DNA of 64,000 bases from Natronoarchaeum philippinense (GTDB lineage: Archaea > Halobacteriota > Halobacteria > Halobacteriales > Natronoarchaeaceae): NCBI RefSeq assembly GCF_900215575.1, contig NZ_OBEJ01000002.1, positions 248,001 to 312,000 of the forward strand, given 5' to 3'. The notes under the pieces were generated by a model. That model saw only the letters and a list, made by a program, of their open reading frames with translations, was not told the DNA's origin and ran no database searches. A program made the position numbers and the translations under genes. Shown here one piece after another: positions 41,997 through 51,641 of this stretch (the stretch's first letter is position 1; each line of letters starts with the position of its first letter).

Positions 41997-43400
41997 ATGC
42001 GACGACGCGACGTTCTTCGAGCGGGTATCGGCGGCCTCGCGCTCACGGCCGCCGCCGGCGATTCGGCGGCACACCCGGACCAGCACTTTCTGCCGTTCGG
42101 GAGCGTCGATGTCGACGGCGCAAAGGAGGCGGTCGTCGGCGACGACGGGACGGTCGCGTACGTTGCCGCCGGTAACGGATTCGCGACCGTCGATGTCTCC
42201 GATACCACCGCCCCGCAGCTCCTCGCCGAGCGCCGCGAGCCGCTTGCCGACCGATCGGAAGGCCCGGTCGGCGAACTCTGGGACTGCCGGCTCGACGGCG
42301 ACCGGCTGATCGTCGTCGGCCCGGCAAACACGGCTGCCGACCTCCACAACGGCGTCTTGCTGTACGACGTATCCGATCCGGCGGCGCCGGAACTACTTAC
42401 GTTCTACCGGACCTCGTTCCCGATCCACAACGCCGAGTTCGCCGACGGACGGGTGTATCTCACCGGCAACGACGGACTCTCGAACCCGCTGGTGATCCTC
42501 GACGCCGCCGACGACGGGCTAACGCAGATCGGCCGGTGGTCGCCGCTTTCCTACGACGACGGCTGGGCGGATGTCGGCCCTTCCTTGCGCCCGCTGCACG
42601 ACGTGCAGGTCAGAGACGGGTTGGCGGCGCTTGCCTACTGGGACATCGGGACGTGGCTCGTCGACGTGTCCGATCCCGCGAACCCGTCGTACGTCGCCCG
42701 CGTCGGGGACTACGACCGCGAGGAACTGACCGGCCTCGACACGATGGCAGCCGCGACCGAGCGCATGATCCCTCCCGGGAACGCCCACTACTGCGAGTTC
42801 AACGACGACCGGACGGTACTCGGCGTCGGCAAGGAAGCGTGGGCCGTCGAGGACGGCAACGGCGACCGGCGCGGCGGACCCGGCGGCATCAGCCTCTACG
42901 ATATCTCTGACCCGTCGGCACCCGAGCAACTGGCACATATCGACGCGCCGGCCGCCGAGAACAACACCCGACAGGGGCAGTTCACTACGTCGCACAACTT
43001 CGAGCTCTCCGAGGGACGGCTCTACTCCTCGTGGTACTTTGGCGGCACGATGATCCACGACGTGCGCGACCCGTCCCGCCCGATCCGGATCGCGTGGTGG
43101 CAAAACCCCGACGAAGCGAGCTTCTGGACGGCCCGGCTCGCCAGAGCCGGCGAGTGCGTCGTCGCCAGCAGTGCCGAGGCGACCACTCCCCAGCTCGCAG
43201 AGCAAGGACGCCTCTACACCTTCCCGGACGGTCCGGTCAGCGACGCCGCGCTTCCGGAGGGTGTTGACGAGCCTGACGGTTCCGGCGGGGAGAACGGTGA
43301 CAACTCGGGGACGCCGCTGCCGGGCTTTGGCGTCAGCGCGGCGGCGCTCGGGCTCGGACTCGGCGCTTGGAGCGCGCTGCGGCGCGACGCCGAAGAGTGA
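41997..43400 (+). CDS. LVIVD-repeat surface protein with PGF-CTERM anchor
   Basis: Exported protein of 467 residues. The start [21 protein letters not shown] is a Tat signal. The body is a beta-propeller of LVIVD-type repeats; units such as [26 protein letters not shown] and [13 protein letters not shown] recur. The end has an acidic Gly/Asp linker, then [22 protein letters not shown], a PGF-CTERM signal. Archaeosortase should cleave that signal and lipidate the protein. Function of the propeller is unknown. Confidence 0.9.
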   Translation: MRRRDVLRAGIGGLALTAAAGDSAAHPDQHFLPFGSVDVDGAKEAVVGDDGTVAYVAAGNGFATVDVSDTTAPQLLAERREPLADRSEGPVGELWDCRLDGDRLIVVGPANTAADLHNGVLLYDVSDPAAPELLTFYRTSFPIHNAEFADGRVYLTGNDGLSNPLVILDAADDGLTQIGRWSPLSYDDGWADVGPSLRPLHDVQVRDGLAALAYWDIGTWLVDVSDPANPSYVARVGDYDREELTGLDTMAAATERMIPPGNAHYCEFNDDRTVLGVGKEAWAVEDGNGDRRGGPGGISLYDISDPSAPEQLAHIDAPAAENNTRQGQFTTSHNFELSEGRLYSSWYFGGTMIHDVRDPSRPIRIAWWQNPDEASFWTARLARAGECVVASSAEATTPQLAEQGRLYTFPDGPVSDAALPEGVDEPDGSGGENGDNSGTPLPGFGVSAAALGLGLGAWSALRRDAEE

Positions 43401-43471
43401 CCCACAGCCGACTTGTTACCGTCCGCGGAAACCCGAACGCTTTCCATGCACGGGACCCCTACGTACGACTA

Positions 43472-43852
43472 ATGAGCACCGACGCCTCCGAGGACGCTCC
43501 CGACGACGCGGGCGACGGCGAGGAGACGCTCGCCGAGGAGATCGAGACGTGGCTGGTAAAACAGATGCCGATCATCCAGATGCACGGCGGGACGAGCAAC
43601 GTTCGCAAGGCCGACCCCGAGACGGGCGAGGTCGTCGTCGAACTCGGCGGCGGCTGTGCCGGCTGTGACGTGGCAGACATCACGGCTGGCAACATCGAGG
43701 CCGACCTGATCAAGAAGTACCCCGAGGTCAGCGAGGTGACGGTTCGGGTCCCCGAATCCGGGGACAGCTTCGGCGTCGACCAGAAAGAGAGCGTGATGGG
43801 GGTCGACCGCACCGAAGGCGGGCGCGGCGACTTCAAAGACGGCCGCTGGTAG
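43472..43852 (+). CDS. NifU-like Fe-S scaffold domain protein
   Basis: Protein of 126 residues with a NifU C-terminal-type domain that can carry an Fe-S cluster on the CXXC pair Cys62/Cys65 (GGGCAGCDV). The first 22 residues are acidic and disordered. The domain has the usual pattern of HGG...[10 protein letters not shown] followed by a helix and strand. A role in Fe-S delivery or maturation is likely. Start at the ATG at 43472; it converges on sepF directly (no gap). Confidence 0.86.
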   Translation: MSTDASEDAPDDAGDGEETLAEEIETWLVKQMPIIQMHGGTSNVRKADPETGEVVVELGGGCAGCDVADITAGNIEADLIKKYPEVSEVTVRVPESGDSFGVDQKESVMGVDRTEGGRGDFKDGRW

Positions 43853-44215
43853 CTACGCGCCGTTGCCGAGCTTTTTGCGGCTGATCTTCACGCCCGTCGG
43901 CGTCACGATCAGCTGGTCGTCGCCCTTCTGAACGATGTCGCCGTCGACTTCGCTGGCGACCTGTCGCAGCTCGTCGATGACGTGTTCTGCTGTGCTGTCG
44001 CTGGTTCGGAGTCGCGTGATGTCCGCGATCACCATGTCGCCGTCGTAGACGGCGTCTTTGATGTCGATGGCGTCTGCCTGTCCGCTGATCTCGGCGATGT
44101 GAACCTGCATCGCCGCCTCCGTTGCGACCGACTCGAAGTCGTCGAGATCGAGCTCGACGTAGTCCTCGGTGCTCCGAGAGCCCCGGCCGCCGAGGATGGT
44201 GCTCATGAGACCCAT
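43853..44215 (-). CDS. sepF: Cell division protein SepF
   Basis: Archaeal SepF of 120 residues, the membrane anchor that brings FtsZ to the division site. The N-terminus MGLMSTILGG fits the short amphipathic membrane-targeting helix. The domain (about 18-112) shows DYVELDLDDFE, DAVYDGDMVIADITRL and DGDIVQKGDDQLIVTPTGVKI. Length is normal for haloarchaeal SepF. Function by homology to Haloferax SepF. Confidence 0.9.
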   Translation of the reverse strand: MGLMSTILGGRGSRSTEDYVELDLDDFESVATEAAMQVHIAEISGQADAIDIKDAVYDGDMVIADITRLRTSDSTAEHVIDELRQVASEVDGDIVQKGDDQLIVTPTGVKISRKKLGNGA

Positions 44216-44358
44216 ATCGAAACCCGACCGGCGCAGCGAGTATAGTTCTTGCCCTGCCGGCCCGGCTTTCGGACGCCCTCTGTCGGACGCGAGTCAGACG
44301 CAGCGGGGTCTGGCGTTGCGGCGACAGCATCGCGTGGCTCCGGACTGCCGTGGGGGGG

Positions 44359-45420
44359 TCAGCGGCGCGCGCGTGTCAGCGCGACGACTGACAGCGCGAC
44401 GAGCGTGATCGTGACGCCGAAGCCGGGGAGCGAGTCGCCGTCGTCGCTGGCTCCTGTCGCTCTATCGGCGGACTCGTTTTCTTCGCCGGACTCGTTCCCG
44501 CCGCCGTTCGGATCGGGGTCGGTGCCGTTCTGCGCGTCCTGCCCGTCGTTCGGGTCGGTGGTGTTGCCGTCGTCACCGTCGTCACCGCTTTCAGGATCGG
44601 TCCCGTCGTCCGGATCGGACTCGTCGCCGGTGCCGTCGTCCGCGGGCGGGTCCAGTTGGAGCACGACGACGACCTGTCCGTGGGAGGCGCCGGGGCGGTA
44701 CGTCCAGCCACCGACCTGTTCGTAGGGGACGGCGTCGGCGACCGGGTCGATGTCGGTATCCCAGCCGGGCATGTTCGCCTGCTGGATGTAGCCCGCCACG
44801 TCAATTCGGTCGGCGTGCTCGCCCTCGATACGGGCCGCGCCGTAGCTGATCGTCGCGTTCTCGCTGGGGCCGTGGAACTCCACGCAGTGGCTGTCGAGGT
44901 AGCCATCACCCTGCGCGACATCCGGGCTGGTTCCGAACTGATCGGCGTCCAGCGGTCGCTCGTAGTGCTCGGTCAGCGGGTATTGGACCTCGATCGGATC
45001 GGCTTCCGAGTGCCACGACAGCGTCTCCCCGGTCGGAATCGTGACCTGCGTGTCCGGCACCGATTCGCCGGCGACGACGTTGCCCGCTTGGTTCACCAAC
45101 GTGACGCAGATCTTGCCCGAGCCGGAGCCGAGATACGGATCTCGGTACTCGTCGCGCGGGTTGACGTAGCTCACCCAACTCCCGTCGCTGGCGGCGGCCT
45201 CGAAGTACTCGTCGCCCTCCTCGGGCGCCTCGACGACGAATTCCGATTCGAGGAGTTCACTGTCAGTTCCGTTCTCACCGGGGGGTGCGGCGGTCTGCGC
45301 GGCGGGATCGGCGTGCTGTGCGTTCGGCGCCGCGGCGGCAACCGCGACGACGCCACCCAGTACAAGCACTGCGAGGGCGGCGATTACGATCGTTCTGGTC
45401 GGAGGCGTGTGTTCGGCCAT
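44359..45420 (-). CDS. Exported PGF-CTERM protein, 353 residues
   Basis: Secreted surface protein. An N-terminal hydrophobic segment (RTIVIAALAVLVLGGVVAVA) acts as signal sequence. The mature domain (about 45-250) has CVTLVNQAGNVVAGESV, HCVEFHGPSENATISYGAARI and GWTYRPGASHGQ; the two cysteines may form a disulfide. A long low-complexity linker (DDGTGDESDPDDG...) of about 75 residues precedes the PGF-CTERM anchor LPGFGVTITLVALSVVALTRARR. Archaeosortase-dependent anchoring is expected; the ligand or role is unknown. Confidence 0.85.
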   Translation of the reverse strand: MAEHTPPTRTIVIAALAVLVLGGVVAVAAAAPNAQHADPAAQTAAPPGENGTDSELLESEFVVEAPEEGDEYFEAAASDGSWVSYVNPRDEYRDPYLGSGSGKICVTLVNQAGNVVAGESVPDTQVTIPTGETLSWHSEADPIEVQYPLTEHYERPLDADQFGTSPDVAQGDGYLDSHCVEFHGPSENATISYGAARIEGEHADRIDVAGYIQQANMPGWDTDIDPVADAVPYEQVGGWTYRPGASHGQVVVVLQLDPPADDGTGDESDPDDGTDPESGDDGDDGNTTDPNDGQDAQNGTDPDPNGGGNESGEENESADRATGASDDGDSLPGFGVTITLVALSVVALTRARR

Positions 45421-45594
45421 GGTTCGTGCATCGGCCCGGCGTGCCGTGACGGCGTCCGGGCACTCGTGACTGGCCGACGCGATACCCGTTTGAAGTAATC
45501 GCCTTGATTACCGACGGAAGCGTCTCGATTACCGACGTAAGGTTACGCTACACGAACGGTAAGGACAGTTTTCGGCGTCGTTGGGCAGTCGCCC

Positions 45595-46074
45595 TCAGAC
45601 GACGAAGTCGTACAGGTCGTCGCCGACGTGGTGGACCGAGTCGACCACTTTCCCCTCGTCGCCGTCCATTTCCTCGCCGTCGACGCGGGCCCGTCCGATG
45701 CCGAGCACCTTGCCGTGGGACTCCTCGGCGATCGCCACGAGATCGCCGGCCGCGATGCTCTCGTCGGCCTCGACGATGCCGGGCCGCATCACGTCGGCGC
45801 CGTCGCTGACGAAAGACACGGCGCCGGCGTCGACCGTGACGACGTTACTCTCGGGATCGCACGCGTTGGCCCCACGAACCGTCAGGAACGGCTCGTCGTC
45901 GACGTACAGCACGAGCGGGTCGCCGTCGACCAGCACCAGATCGAACTCGGTGCCCTCCAACTCGACCAGTTCGTAGGAATCGCCGCCGACGTCGACGCCG
46001 AGTTGCGCTCCGATCGTCGACTCCAGTTCCGACACGTCGTCGCTCCGGAGGTGGTGACGAGATTTGACTTCCAT
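45595..46074 (-). CDS. PUA-domain RNA-binding protein
   Basis: Protein of 159 residues from the ATG at 46072-46074 (MEVKSRHHLRSDDVS). The C-terminal half (about 75-155) is a PUA domain with FVSDGADVMRPGIVEAD, VAIAEESHGKVLGIGRAR and a final hydrophobic tail. The N-terminal half has a basic start and a small alpha/beta region. Similar proteins bind structured RNA or act in tRNA/rRNA modification; the exact target is unknown. The ten additional codons upstream are unlike the family. Confidence 0.88.
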   Translation of the reverse strand: MEVKSRHHLRSDDVSELESTIGAQLGVDVGGDSYELVELEGTEFDLVLVDGDPLVLYVDDEPFLTVRGANACDPESNVVTVDAGAVSFVSDGADVMRPGIVEADESIAAGDLVAIAEESHGKVLGIGRARVDGEEMDGDEGKVVDSVHHVGDDLYDFVV

Positions 46075-46420
46075 ATTCGGACCGAGCAGGCCCTCCAGCA
46101 TAAACGCCGCGTTCCTGCCGGTTTCTCAGAACTGCTCGTCGACCCACGACGGCCGAGCCACGTCGACCGACCCGAGTGCGTTGATCGTGAACGAGGTATT
46201 CTCGTGAGCTGTGACGATCTGCTGAGCGCACTCATCTGGACAGCGACCTCGTAGACAGACGCTACGTACCCCGAACGCGGTTTTGGTCCGCTTTTCGACG
46301 TTTCTGGGCCGGGAATGCTGTCGATACCGCCGAAACTGTCCGTCGTTCCGTGACGGTCGGCCGACCCTTCTCGATCGACGGCGAACAAACGCTAAGTGGT
46401 CGCAGGTCTTGTGGTAGCGT
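46075..46420. other. Intergenic region, 346 bases
   Basis: No firm gene. On the minus strand an open frame ends at 46126 with CAQQIVTAHENTSFTINALGSVDVARPSWVDEQF. This looks protein-like but lacks a good start codon nearby, so it may be the end of a lost gene. The right part holds the promoter of the DUF7562 gene. Confidence 0.35.
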
Positions 46421-46714
46421 ATGTGGGGATCCCGGTCCCGGGAGTCGAAGTCGGTCACCTGTATCGCCTGTGGGACCTCACTCCGCCGCGAGCACGCCCG
46501 CGAGTACGACAAGTACGGCGATCGGTGGGACCGCGACGGCAAGGAGTTCGAGTACCTCTGTAAGGCCTGCGACCGTGAGCTGTGCCACCAGCCCCGCGAC
46601 GAACTCGAAGGGCTACTCGTCGAAGTGGCTGCCGGCGAACACTCACAGGACGAGTTTTTGTCGTGGTACAGCGCGCTCGTCGAGGAGCGGTACGGCTCGC
46701 TCGAAGAGCAGTAG
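46421..46714 (+). CDS. DUF7562-like zinc-ribbon protein, 97 residues
   Basis: Small protein with two cysteine pairs, CIAC (14-17) and CKAC (47-50), expected to bind zinc. The Arg/Lys/Tyr-rich region between them and an extra Cys-His (LCHQPRDELE) follow. The C-terminus is a helix (EFLSWYSALVEERYG). This matches a conserved haloarchaeal family whose role is unknown. It lies 87 bases upstream of the RNB exonuclease on the same strand. Confidence 0.75.
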   Translation: MWGSRSRESKSVTCIACGTSLRREHAREYDKYGDRWDRDGKEFEYLCKACDRELCHQPRDELEGLLVEVAAGEHSQDEFLSWYSALVEERYGSLEEQ

Positions 46715-46801
46715 CCGGCCTCGGGGCGGTCGCAAGCCACCGGCCGCTCGCTTCGGCGCCGTTGCGATACGTCTATCCGTTCCACCGCCATAGCTGGTGG
46801 C

Positions 46802-48112
46802 ATGACCAGCGAGTCCCAGGCCGAAGCGGGCACGGCCGAGAGCCAGGGCCCCGTCGAGATCGACGAGGAGATGGCTCGCCACCTAGAGAACAAGCGCGAG
46901 GAACTGTTCGAGAAACTCGGGATCCGTGACGAGTTCCCGCAGGAAGTCCTCGACGAAGCCGAGGAACGGACCGAGGGAATCCAGCAACAGATCGCCGACG
47001 AAGTCGACGAGCGCGACGATCTGCGGGAGATGACCACGTGGACCGTCGACCCGATCGACGCCCAAGACTTCGACGACGCCATCTCGATCGAGGAGCGCGA
47101 CGAGGAGTACGTGCTGTGGGTCCACATCGCCGACGTGACCCACTACGTCAACCCCGACACCGCGATGTGGGACGAGGCCGTCGAGCGGGGCAACACCGTC
47201 TACCTGCCGGGCTACACGATCCACATGCTCCCCCCGGTGCTGGCCGAGACGGTCTGCTCGCTCGTCCCCAACGAGGATCGGCTCGCCCACACCGTCGAGA
47301 TGCACCTCGACAAGGAGACGCTGGGCTACGACGAGATCGAGATCTACAAGTCGGTGATCCGCAGCGACGCCCGCCTGACCTACACCGAAGCCGAGAACCT
47401 GCTCGACGAGCCCGAGTCGGCCGACGACCTGCTGGAAGACCCCGAAGTCGATCTCGCCGAGAAGTGCGAACTCGTCTGGGAGGTCGCCGACCGGATGCAC
47501 GAACAGCGCAAGGAAGAGGGATCGCTCGTGCTCAACCCCGCGCGGGACCGGGCTCACACGATCATCGAGGAGTGCATGCTGAAGGCCAACAAGGCCGTCA
47601 CGCACAAGCTCATGTGGGACCGCGGCGTCGAGGCGATGTATCGGGTTCACCCCCAGCCCAGCCCCGACGAGTGGGACGAGGCGCTGCGGGAGATTCAGGA
47701 ACTCGACGGCGTGTCGATCCCCGCCGACTCGTGGGACGACCCGCGCAAGGCCGTCAACGCTACCTTAGAGGAAGCGCCGGGCCGCCAACTCGACAAGATC
47801 CAGTGGGCCGTGATGAAGGTGATGCCCCGCGCGAAGTACATGAACGACCCCTTCGGCGGCCACCACGCGCTGAACTTCGAAATTTACGGCCACTTCACCA
47901 GTCCGATCCGCCGACTCTCGGACCTGATCAACCACTGGATCGTCTACACGAACGACGTGCCGGAGGATCTCGCCGCGCTGTGTGACCACGCCTCCGACCA
48001 GCAGAAAGACGCCGAACAGTGCGAGCGCGAGTACAAGGACTTCCTGCAGGAGGTCGGCCTCGACCCCAGCGCGGTGAACAACCGCGGGATCGAGGTCGTC
48101 GACGAGGAGTAG
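46802..48112 (+). CDS. RNase II/RNB family exoribonuclease
   Basis: 3'-5' exoribonuclease of 436 residues. The catalytic metal site is DPIDAQDFDDAISIE (about 82-96), with the four conserved Asp residues in DAQDFDD context. HFTSPIRRLSDLINH is the conserved RNB C-terminal block. N-terminal cold-shock and C-terminal S1 domains of bacterial RNase R are missing, as usual for the short haloarchaeal form. The N-terminus (1-70) is acidic and helical. Role: RNA decay. Confidence 0.92.
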   Translation: MTSESQAEAGTAESQGPVEIDEEMARHLENKREELFEKLGIRDEFPQEVLDEAEERTEGIQQQIADEVDERDDLREMTTWTVDPIDAQDFDDAISIEERDEEYVLWVHIADVTHYVNPDTAMWDEAVERGNTVYLPGYTIHMLPPVLAETVCSLVPNEDRLAHTVEMHLDKETLGYDEIEIYKSVIRSDARLTYTEAENLLDEPESADDLLEDPEVDLAEKCELVWEVADRMHEQRKEEGSLVLNPARDRAHTIIEECMLKANKAVTHKLMWDRGVEAMYRVHPQPSPDEWDEALREIQELDGVSIPADSWDDPRKAVNATLEEAPGRQLDKIQWAVMKVMPRAKYMNDPFGGHHALNFEIYGHFTSPIRRLSDLINHWIVYTNDVPEDLAALCDHASDQQKDAEQCEREYKDFLQEVGLDPSAVNNRGIEVVDEE

Positions 48113-48334
48113 ACGAGTCGACTGCTCGGGAGAGCATCGCTCTTCCGGTGTCGTCGACGAGTAGCGCCAGACGACGCCGCCGACGGGAAGGCGGGACGCC
48201 GCTCCCTAGACGGCCACGGCCCGCTGATTTCCGGTGTCTCGGTGCGACGCGATCCGCGACGCTCGCGGAAGGCTACAATCGCCGTTTTACCTTAGCGATC
48301 CTATTAGTCCCGAGAACGAATACACGCAATCGGC

Positions 48335-49030
48335 ATGTACAGGGAGGCAACGTTCGCCCTAGCTCTCCTCGCGCTCCTCGTCGGCGGAGCGGGGACAGTG
48401 GCAGCGACTCCCGGCGACGCAGGTATCTGCGTCGTCGGTGCAGACACAGCGTGCACCGACGACTCGGCGTCCGACGACGCCGTCGAACTCCACGATAGCG
48501 CCAGCAGCAACGACTCGGCGGCTGTCGGCATCTGTCAGATCGGCGTCGACTCGCCGTGCAACGGCGACGCCGCCCGGAGTACCGAGACGACGACCGGCTC
48601 GGAAAGCGCGGGCCACGAGTCCGGACCGGTCTGGGGTCACGAAAGTCAGCACAGCAACGGCCACACCGACGCCCGCTTCGGGGGCGTGCAGTCGCTGCTG
48701 TCGAACAGCTTCCTCGACACCCTGTTCGGCGGCGCCGATAGCGTCTCAGAATCGACCCGAGCGACGGCCGAGAACGGCAGCGCTGGCGTCTGCGTGATCG
48801 GCGCCGACTCGCCGTGTAACGGCGGCGAAACGCGAGACAGCGGCTCGAACTCCCACTCCTCCAGCGCGTCTCACGGCGAATCCGGACAGGTCTGGATCCC
48901 CGAGGATCAGAACCACGACGGTGAGATCGACGAGGAGTTCCGCGCCGATTCCGGTGCCAGCGGTAGCGCGAGCACAGGATCGGCATCAACCGCTAGCATC
49001 GGCGGTGTCCTCACGGCCATCTTCCGCTGA
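48335..49030 (+). CDS. Secreted cysteine-repeat protein
   Basis: Exported protein of 231 residues. A Sec signal peptide (MYREATFALALLALLVGGAG) ends near residue 24. Three repeats of the same unit follow: GICVVGADTACTDD, GICQIGVDSPCNGD and GVCVIGADSPCNGG, each with two Cys eight residues apart. Two Ser/His-rich linkers follow the second and third repeats, each with a Gly-X-Val-Trp motif (GPVWGHES, GQVWIPED). An EF-hand-like DQNHDGEIDEE occurs near residue 190. The tail is Ser/Ala-rich with a short hydrophobic end. No family recognised; cell-surface attachment or metal binding is possible. Confidence 0.7.
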   Translation: MYREATFALALLALLVGGAGTVAATPGDAGICVVGADTACTDDSASDDAVELHDSASSNDSAAVGICQIGVDSPCNGDAARSTETTTGSESAGHESGPVWGHESQHSNGHTDARFGGVQSLLSNSFLDTLFGGADSVSESTRATAENGSAGVCVIGADSPCNGGETRDSGSNSHSSSASHGESGQVWIPEDQNHDGEIDEEFRADSGASGSASTGSASTASIGGVLTAIFR

Positions 49031-49117
49031 CAGCGATCGGCCCTCTCACTGATTCCTCGCTGACGACGACCGGCCCTCCCGACGACATCTCGTTGCCGTC
49101 GCCGTTCGCTTTGTTCC

Positions 49118-50428
49118 TCAGTTCTCCTCGCTGTTCCGGAAGAACTCCTCGACCTCGAAGGGCTCGGACTCGCCCTCGACCGCGATCACGTCCAGCGCCG
49201 TCACCTCGGCGTCGACGCCGAGCAGTCCCGCCAGACTGGGCTCGGTTCGGCCGTCGTCGCCGCTGACCAGCTCTTTGACGTACAGGCCGCCCTCGCCGTG
49301 GAGTTCGAGCGTCCCGTGGCGCTCGTCGTCGAGGTCGCCGTCGATTTCGTACACGTCCCGCGTCCGGGTCAGGCTCGCCCGGCGATGGTCGACGCGCTGG
49401 GGTGTGTGCTGGTCGACCGTCGTCCCTTCGAGATCGTCGAGCGCCTCGGCGAGCGCGGCCTCGGTGACCGGCGCGCCGAACTCAACGTCCATCCGGTAGG
49501 TCTTGCTCGCGTCGTGTTCCTTGACGCGCTCGACCATCTCGTGGGTGGCGAGTCGCAGCCCCTCGACCTCGACCGCGCCGTCGGCGGCATCGTTGATCTC
49601 GGCTTCCAGCGCTTCGGCGTCGGGCTCACGGCGCTGGGGCTCTTTGACCTCGACGACGAACGGCCGGCCGGTTTCCAGCATCAGTGCGTCCACGTCCTCG
49701 CGGCCGGCGCCGTGGAAGACGGCTTCGTCGCCGTCCATCGCCTCCTCGACGTGGGGGGCGACGTAGCCCTCGACGCTGTCGTCGTAGAGGTAGCCGCTGC
49801 CGCCGCAGTAGTCACAGTCCTCCTCGCCGTCGGGGGCGAGTTGCTTCCCGCTGCCGCCACACTCCCGACAGGGCCACTCCGTCTGTGGGATGTCCCGCTC
49901 CAGTTTTCGGTAGCGCCCGTAGACGAACGCAGGATTGACTTGGAACTCCACGTCGCCGTCGCGTTCGAGATTGAGCAAGGCGAGCACGTCGGGCCGGTCG
50001 AAGTCGACCTCGCTGTCGGTGAGTCGGCCGACGCGCTTGCCGACCTCGCGGTTGAACGCCGACTTGAACAGCTCGCCGGCGTCCTCGTCCATGTCGGCCT
50101 CCTCGCGCAGCAACACGTCGTTTTCCTCGATCAGCGGCGGGACGCGCGTCCCGACCTGATAGGTGTCGAACGCGACGCCCTCGGCGGCCTCGGCGACGCG
50201 CTCTGCCCACTCGTCGTACCGGCCGCAGTGGCCTTCACAGACCCAACAGTCCGCGGGGTCGGTCGACTCGTAGGGGTCGTCGTCTTCCAGCGCGATCGTC
50301 GTCCGCAGGGCTCGCCCGCGCTGGGCGTTGGTCAGCCCGAAGCTCCGGTCGGCGAAGGGCCGGCCGAGGCAGGCGTCGCAGATCGGCCCCGACGACAGCA
50401 GCGTCCGGGCCCGCTCGGTGACGTTCAT
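49118..50428 (-). CDS. pus10: tRNA pseudouridine synthase Pus10
   Basis: Makes pseudouridine at tRNA positions 54 and 55 in archaea, 436 residues. The N-terminal zinc cysteines CDAC and CWVC are visible, then a THUMP-like domain. A second CXXC pair (CRECGGSG and CDYCGGSG, about 185-210) forms a zinc knuckle. The catalytic region carries [23 protein letters not shown] with the conserved Asp. I start at the ATG at 50426-50428; the open frame continues about 200 codons further but is antisense to trmY. Divergent from trmY across 142 bases. Confidence 0.93.
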   Translation of the reverse strand: MNVTERARTLLSSGPICDACLGRPFADRSFGLTNAQRGRALRTTIALEDDDPYESTDPADCWVCEGHCGRYDEWAERVAEAAEGVAFDTYQVGTRVPPLIEENDVLLREEADMDEDAGELFKSAFNREVGKRVGRLTDSEVDFDRPDVLALLNLERDGDVEFQVNPAFVYGRYRKLERDIPQTEWPCRECGGSGKQLAPDGEEDCDYCGGSGYLYDDSVEGYVAPHVEEAMDGDEAVFHGAGREDVDALMLETGRPFVVEVKEPQRREPDAEALEAEINDAADGAVEVEGLRLATHEMVERVKEHDASKTYRMDVEFGAPVTEAALAEALDDLEGTTVDQHTPQRVDHRRASLTRTRDVYEIDGDLDDERHGTLELHGEGGLYVKELVSGDDGRTEPSLAGLLGVDAEVTALDVIAVEGESEPFEVEEFFRNSEEN

Positions 50429-50570
50429 GGCCGAACCCAGTCGCGGCGGGGTCAATTGCCTTGCGGTGTTGGGGCCGCTTCGACGCCTCGCCAGTGGCGT
50501 CGCGTCCGACCACGTGCTTCGGTCGCCGCCGACCGACGCCCCTTTGCCGGCCGCCGCCCGAGTCGGTCGC

Positions 50571-51161
50571 ATGCGCCAGTTCATCGTCCTCGGCCACGAC
50601 GCCCCCGTCGACGCCGAGTTCTCGCTCGACGACATCGCGGGCGGGGCCGGCCGCCTCGACGTGCTCTGTCGGTGTGTCAACTCCGCCTTTTTCCTCTCGC
50701 ACGCGATTCGAGAGGACGTACGCGCCCATCTCGTACTGGGCGACGAGTTCACCGTCTCCTTCGAGGGGTCGGACCTGCGCCGGCTCAACCCCGACGAGCG
50801 CTCGACCGCCGCGCTGGTTCGCAACGCCCTCGACGAGCGCGAGGAAGCCATCGGCCACATGCCCGTCGAGACCTCGCCCGGCGTCTCGCTGACCCGGCGC
50901 GGCTTCGAGCCGCTGCTGGATGCGCTCGATGGCACGGTCGTCCAACTCCACGAGGACGGCGACCCGATCGTCGGCGTCGAGCCACCTGAGGATCCGATCT
51001 TCGTGCTCTCGGACCACAACGACTTCACCGACGAGGAAGCTACCCTGCTCGACGCCGCCGCCGACCGGCGCGTCAGGCTCGGCCCCGAGCGCCTGCACGC
51101 CGATCACGCGATCACGGTCGCGCACAACTACCTCGACACCGACGGGTTCGAGACCTACTGA
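50571..51161 (+). CDS. trmY: tRNA (pseudouridine54-N1)-methyltransferase TrmY
   Basis: SPOUT methyltransferase of 196 residues which methylates pseudouridine 54 to m1-pseudouridine. Conserved blocks are [29 protein letters not shown], and the AdoMet knot in [20 protein letters not shown]-terminal [20 protein letters not shown] is typical. It acts on the product of the neighbouring Pus10, so the divergent pair covers both steps at position 54. Start at the ATG at 50571. Confidence 0.94.
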   Translation: MRQFIVLGHDAPVDAEFSLDDIAGGAGRLDVLCRCVNSAFFLSHAIREDVRAHLVLGDEFTVSFEGSDLRRLNPDERSTAALVRNALDEREEAIGHMPVETSPGVSLTRRGFEPLLDALDGTVVQLHEDGDPIVGVEPPEDPIFVLSDHNDFTDEEATLLDAAADRRVRLGPERLHADHAITVAHNYLDTDGFETY

Positions 51162-51189
51162 CCGCCCGCGGCCGTCCGTTCCGCAACCG

Positions 51190-51198
51190 TTAAAAATG
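51190..51198 (+). promoter_or_regulatory. TATA box of tRNA-Pro(CGG)
   Basis: GTTAAAAAT ends about 23 bases before the tRNA 5' end at 51221. Spacing and sequence match an archaeal TATA box. Confidence 0.6.
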
Positions 51199-51220
51199 AC
51201 CCCGGCTTTGGTTCTATTGC

Positions 51221-51293
51221 GGGCCGGTGGGGTAGCTTGGTATCCTTCGGCCTTCGGGTGGCCGTAACCGCGATTCGAATTCGCGCCGGCCCA
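51221..51293 (+). tRNA. tRNA-Pro (anticodon CGG)
   Basis: Acceptor GGGCCGG pairs with CCGGCCC. The anticodon arm CGGCC-TTCGGGT-GGCCG gives anticodon CGG, and the T arm is CGCGA-TTCGAAT-TCGCG. The D arm is GGGT/ATCC. No intron and no encoded CCA; discriminator A at 51293. Confidence 0.95.
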
Positions 51294-51324
51294 CTTTTCC
51301 CGCACTTTCATTCCGCGTAGCGGT

Positions 51325-51425
51325 GGCCTTCGGGTGGCCGTAACCGCGTTCTCGTGAGCGAAGCGAACGAGAGCAAGCGAGGCGAGCGTAGCGAGTCTCG
51401 CGTGATTCGAATTCGCGCCGGCCCA
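51325..51425 (+). repeat. Partial tRNA-Pro copy with 55-base insert
   Basis: The anticodon arm of tRNA-Pro(CGG) (51249-51272) is repeated at 51325-51348, and the T arm plus 3' end (51272-51293) at 51404-51425. Between them is a 55-base low-complexity insert rich in GCGAG and GAGCG. The 5' half of the tRNA is missing, so the copy is not functional. Confidence 0.8.
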
Positions 51426-51548
51426 TTTTCACCCCACTTCGCAACGGCGAGCGTTAGCGAGGAGTCCGTAGTGGGTGTGTACATCACGCCGCGCGAATTC
51501 GAGCAGACGAGTCGCAGCGCGAACGAAGTGAGCGATCGTCTCGGCGAG

Positions 51549-51568
51549 TTCGAATTCGCGCCGGCCCA
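51549..51568 (+). repeat. Third copy of the tRNA-Pro 3' end
   Basis: TTCGAATTCGCGCCGGCCCA repeats the tRNA 3' end once more, followed by CTTTTCCCGCA as after the real tRNA. With the copies at 51274 and 51406 this makes three, spaced about 130-145 bases. Att-site remnants or local duplications are possible. Confidence 0.8.
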
Positions 51569-51641
51569 CTTTTCCCGCATTCTACACCTTCGAGCACCGC
51601 GTAGCGTGAGATGGTCCAGCACGAGCGCGAACCTCGGCTGC

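Noticed and set aside
50429-51028. In-frame 200-codon extension of Pus10 upstream of 50428
   Set aside because: It is antisense to trmY, has no family similarity, and Pus10 begins normally at the internal ATG.
51325-51425. Second tRNA-Pro gene with an intron
   Set aside because: The 5' half is absent and the insert lies between the anticodon arm and the T arm, not at the usual 37/38 intron site.
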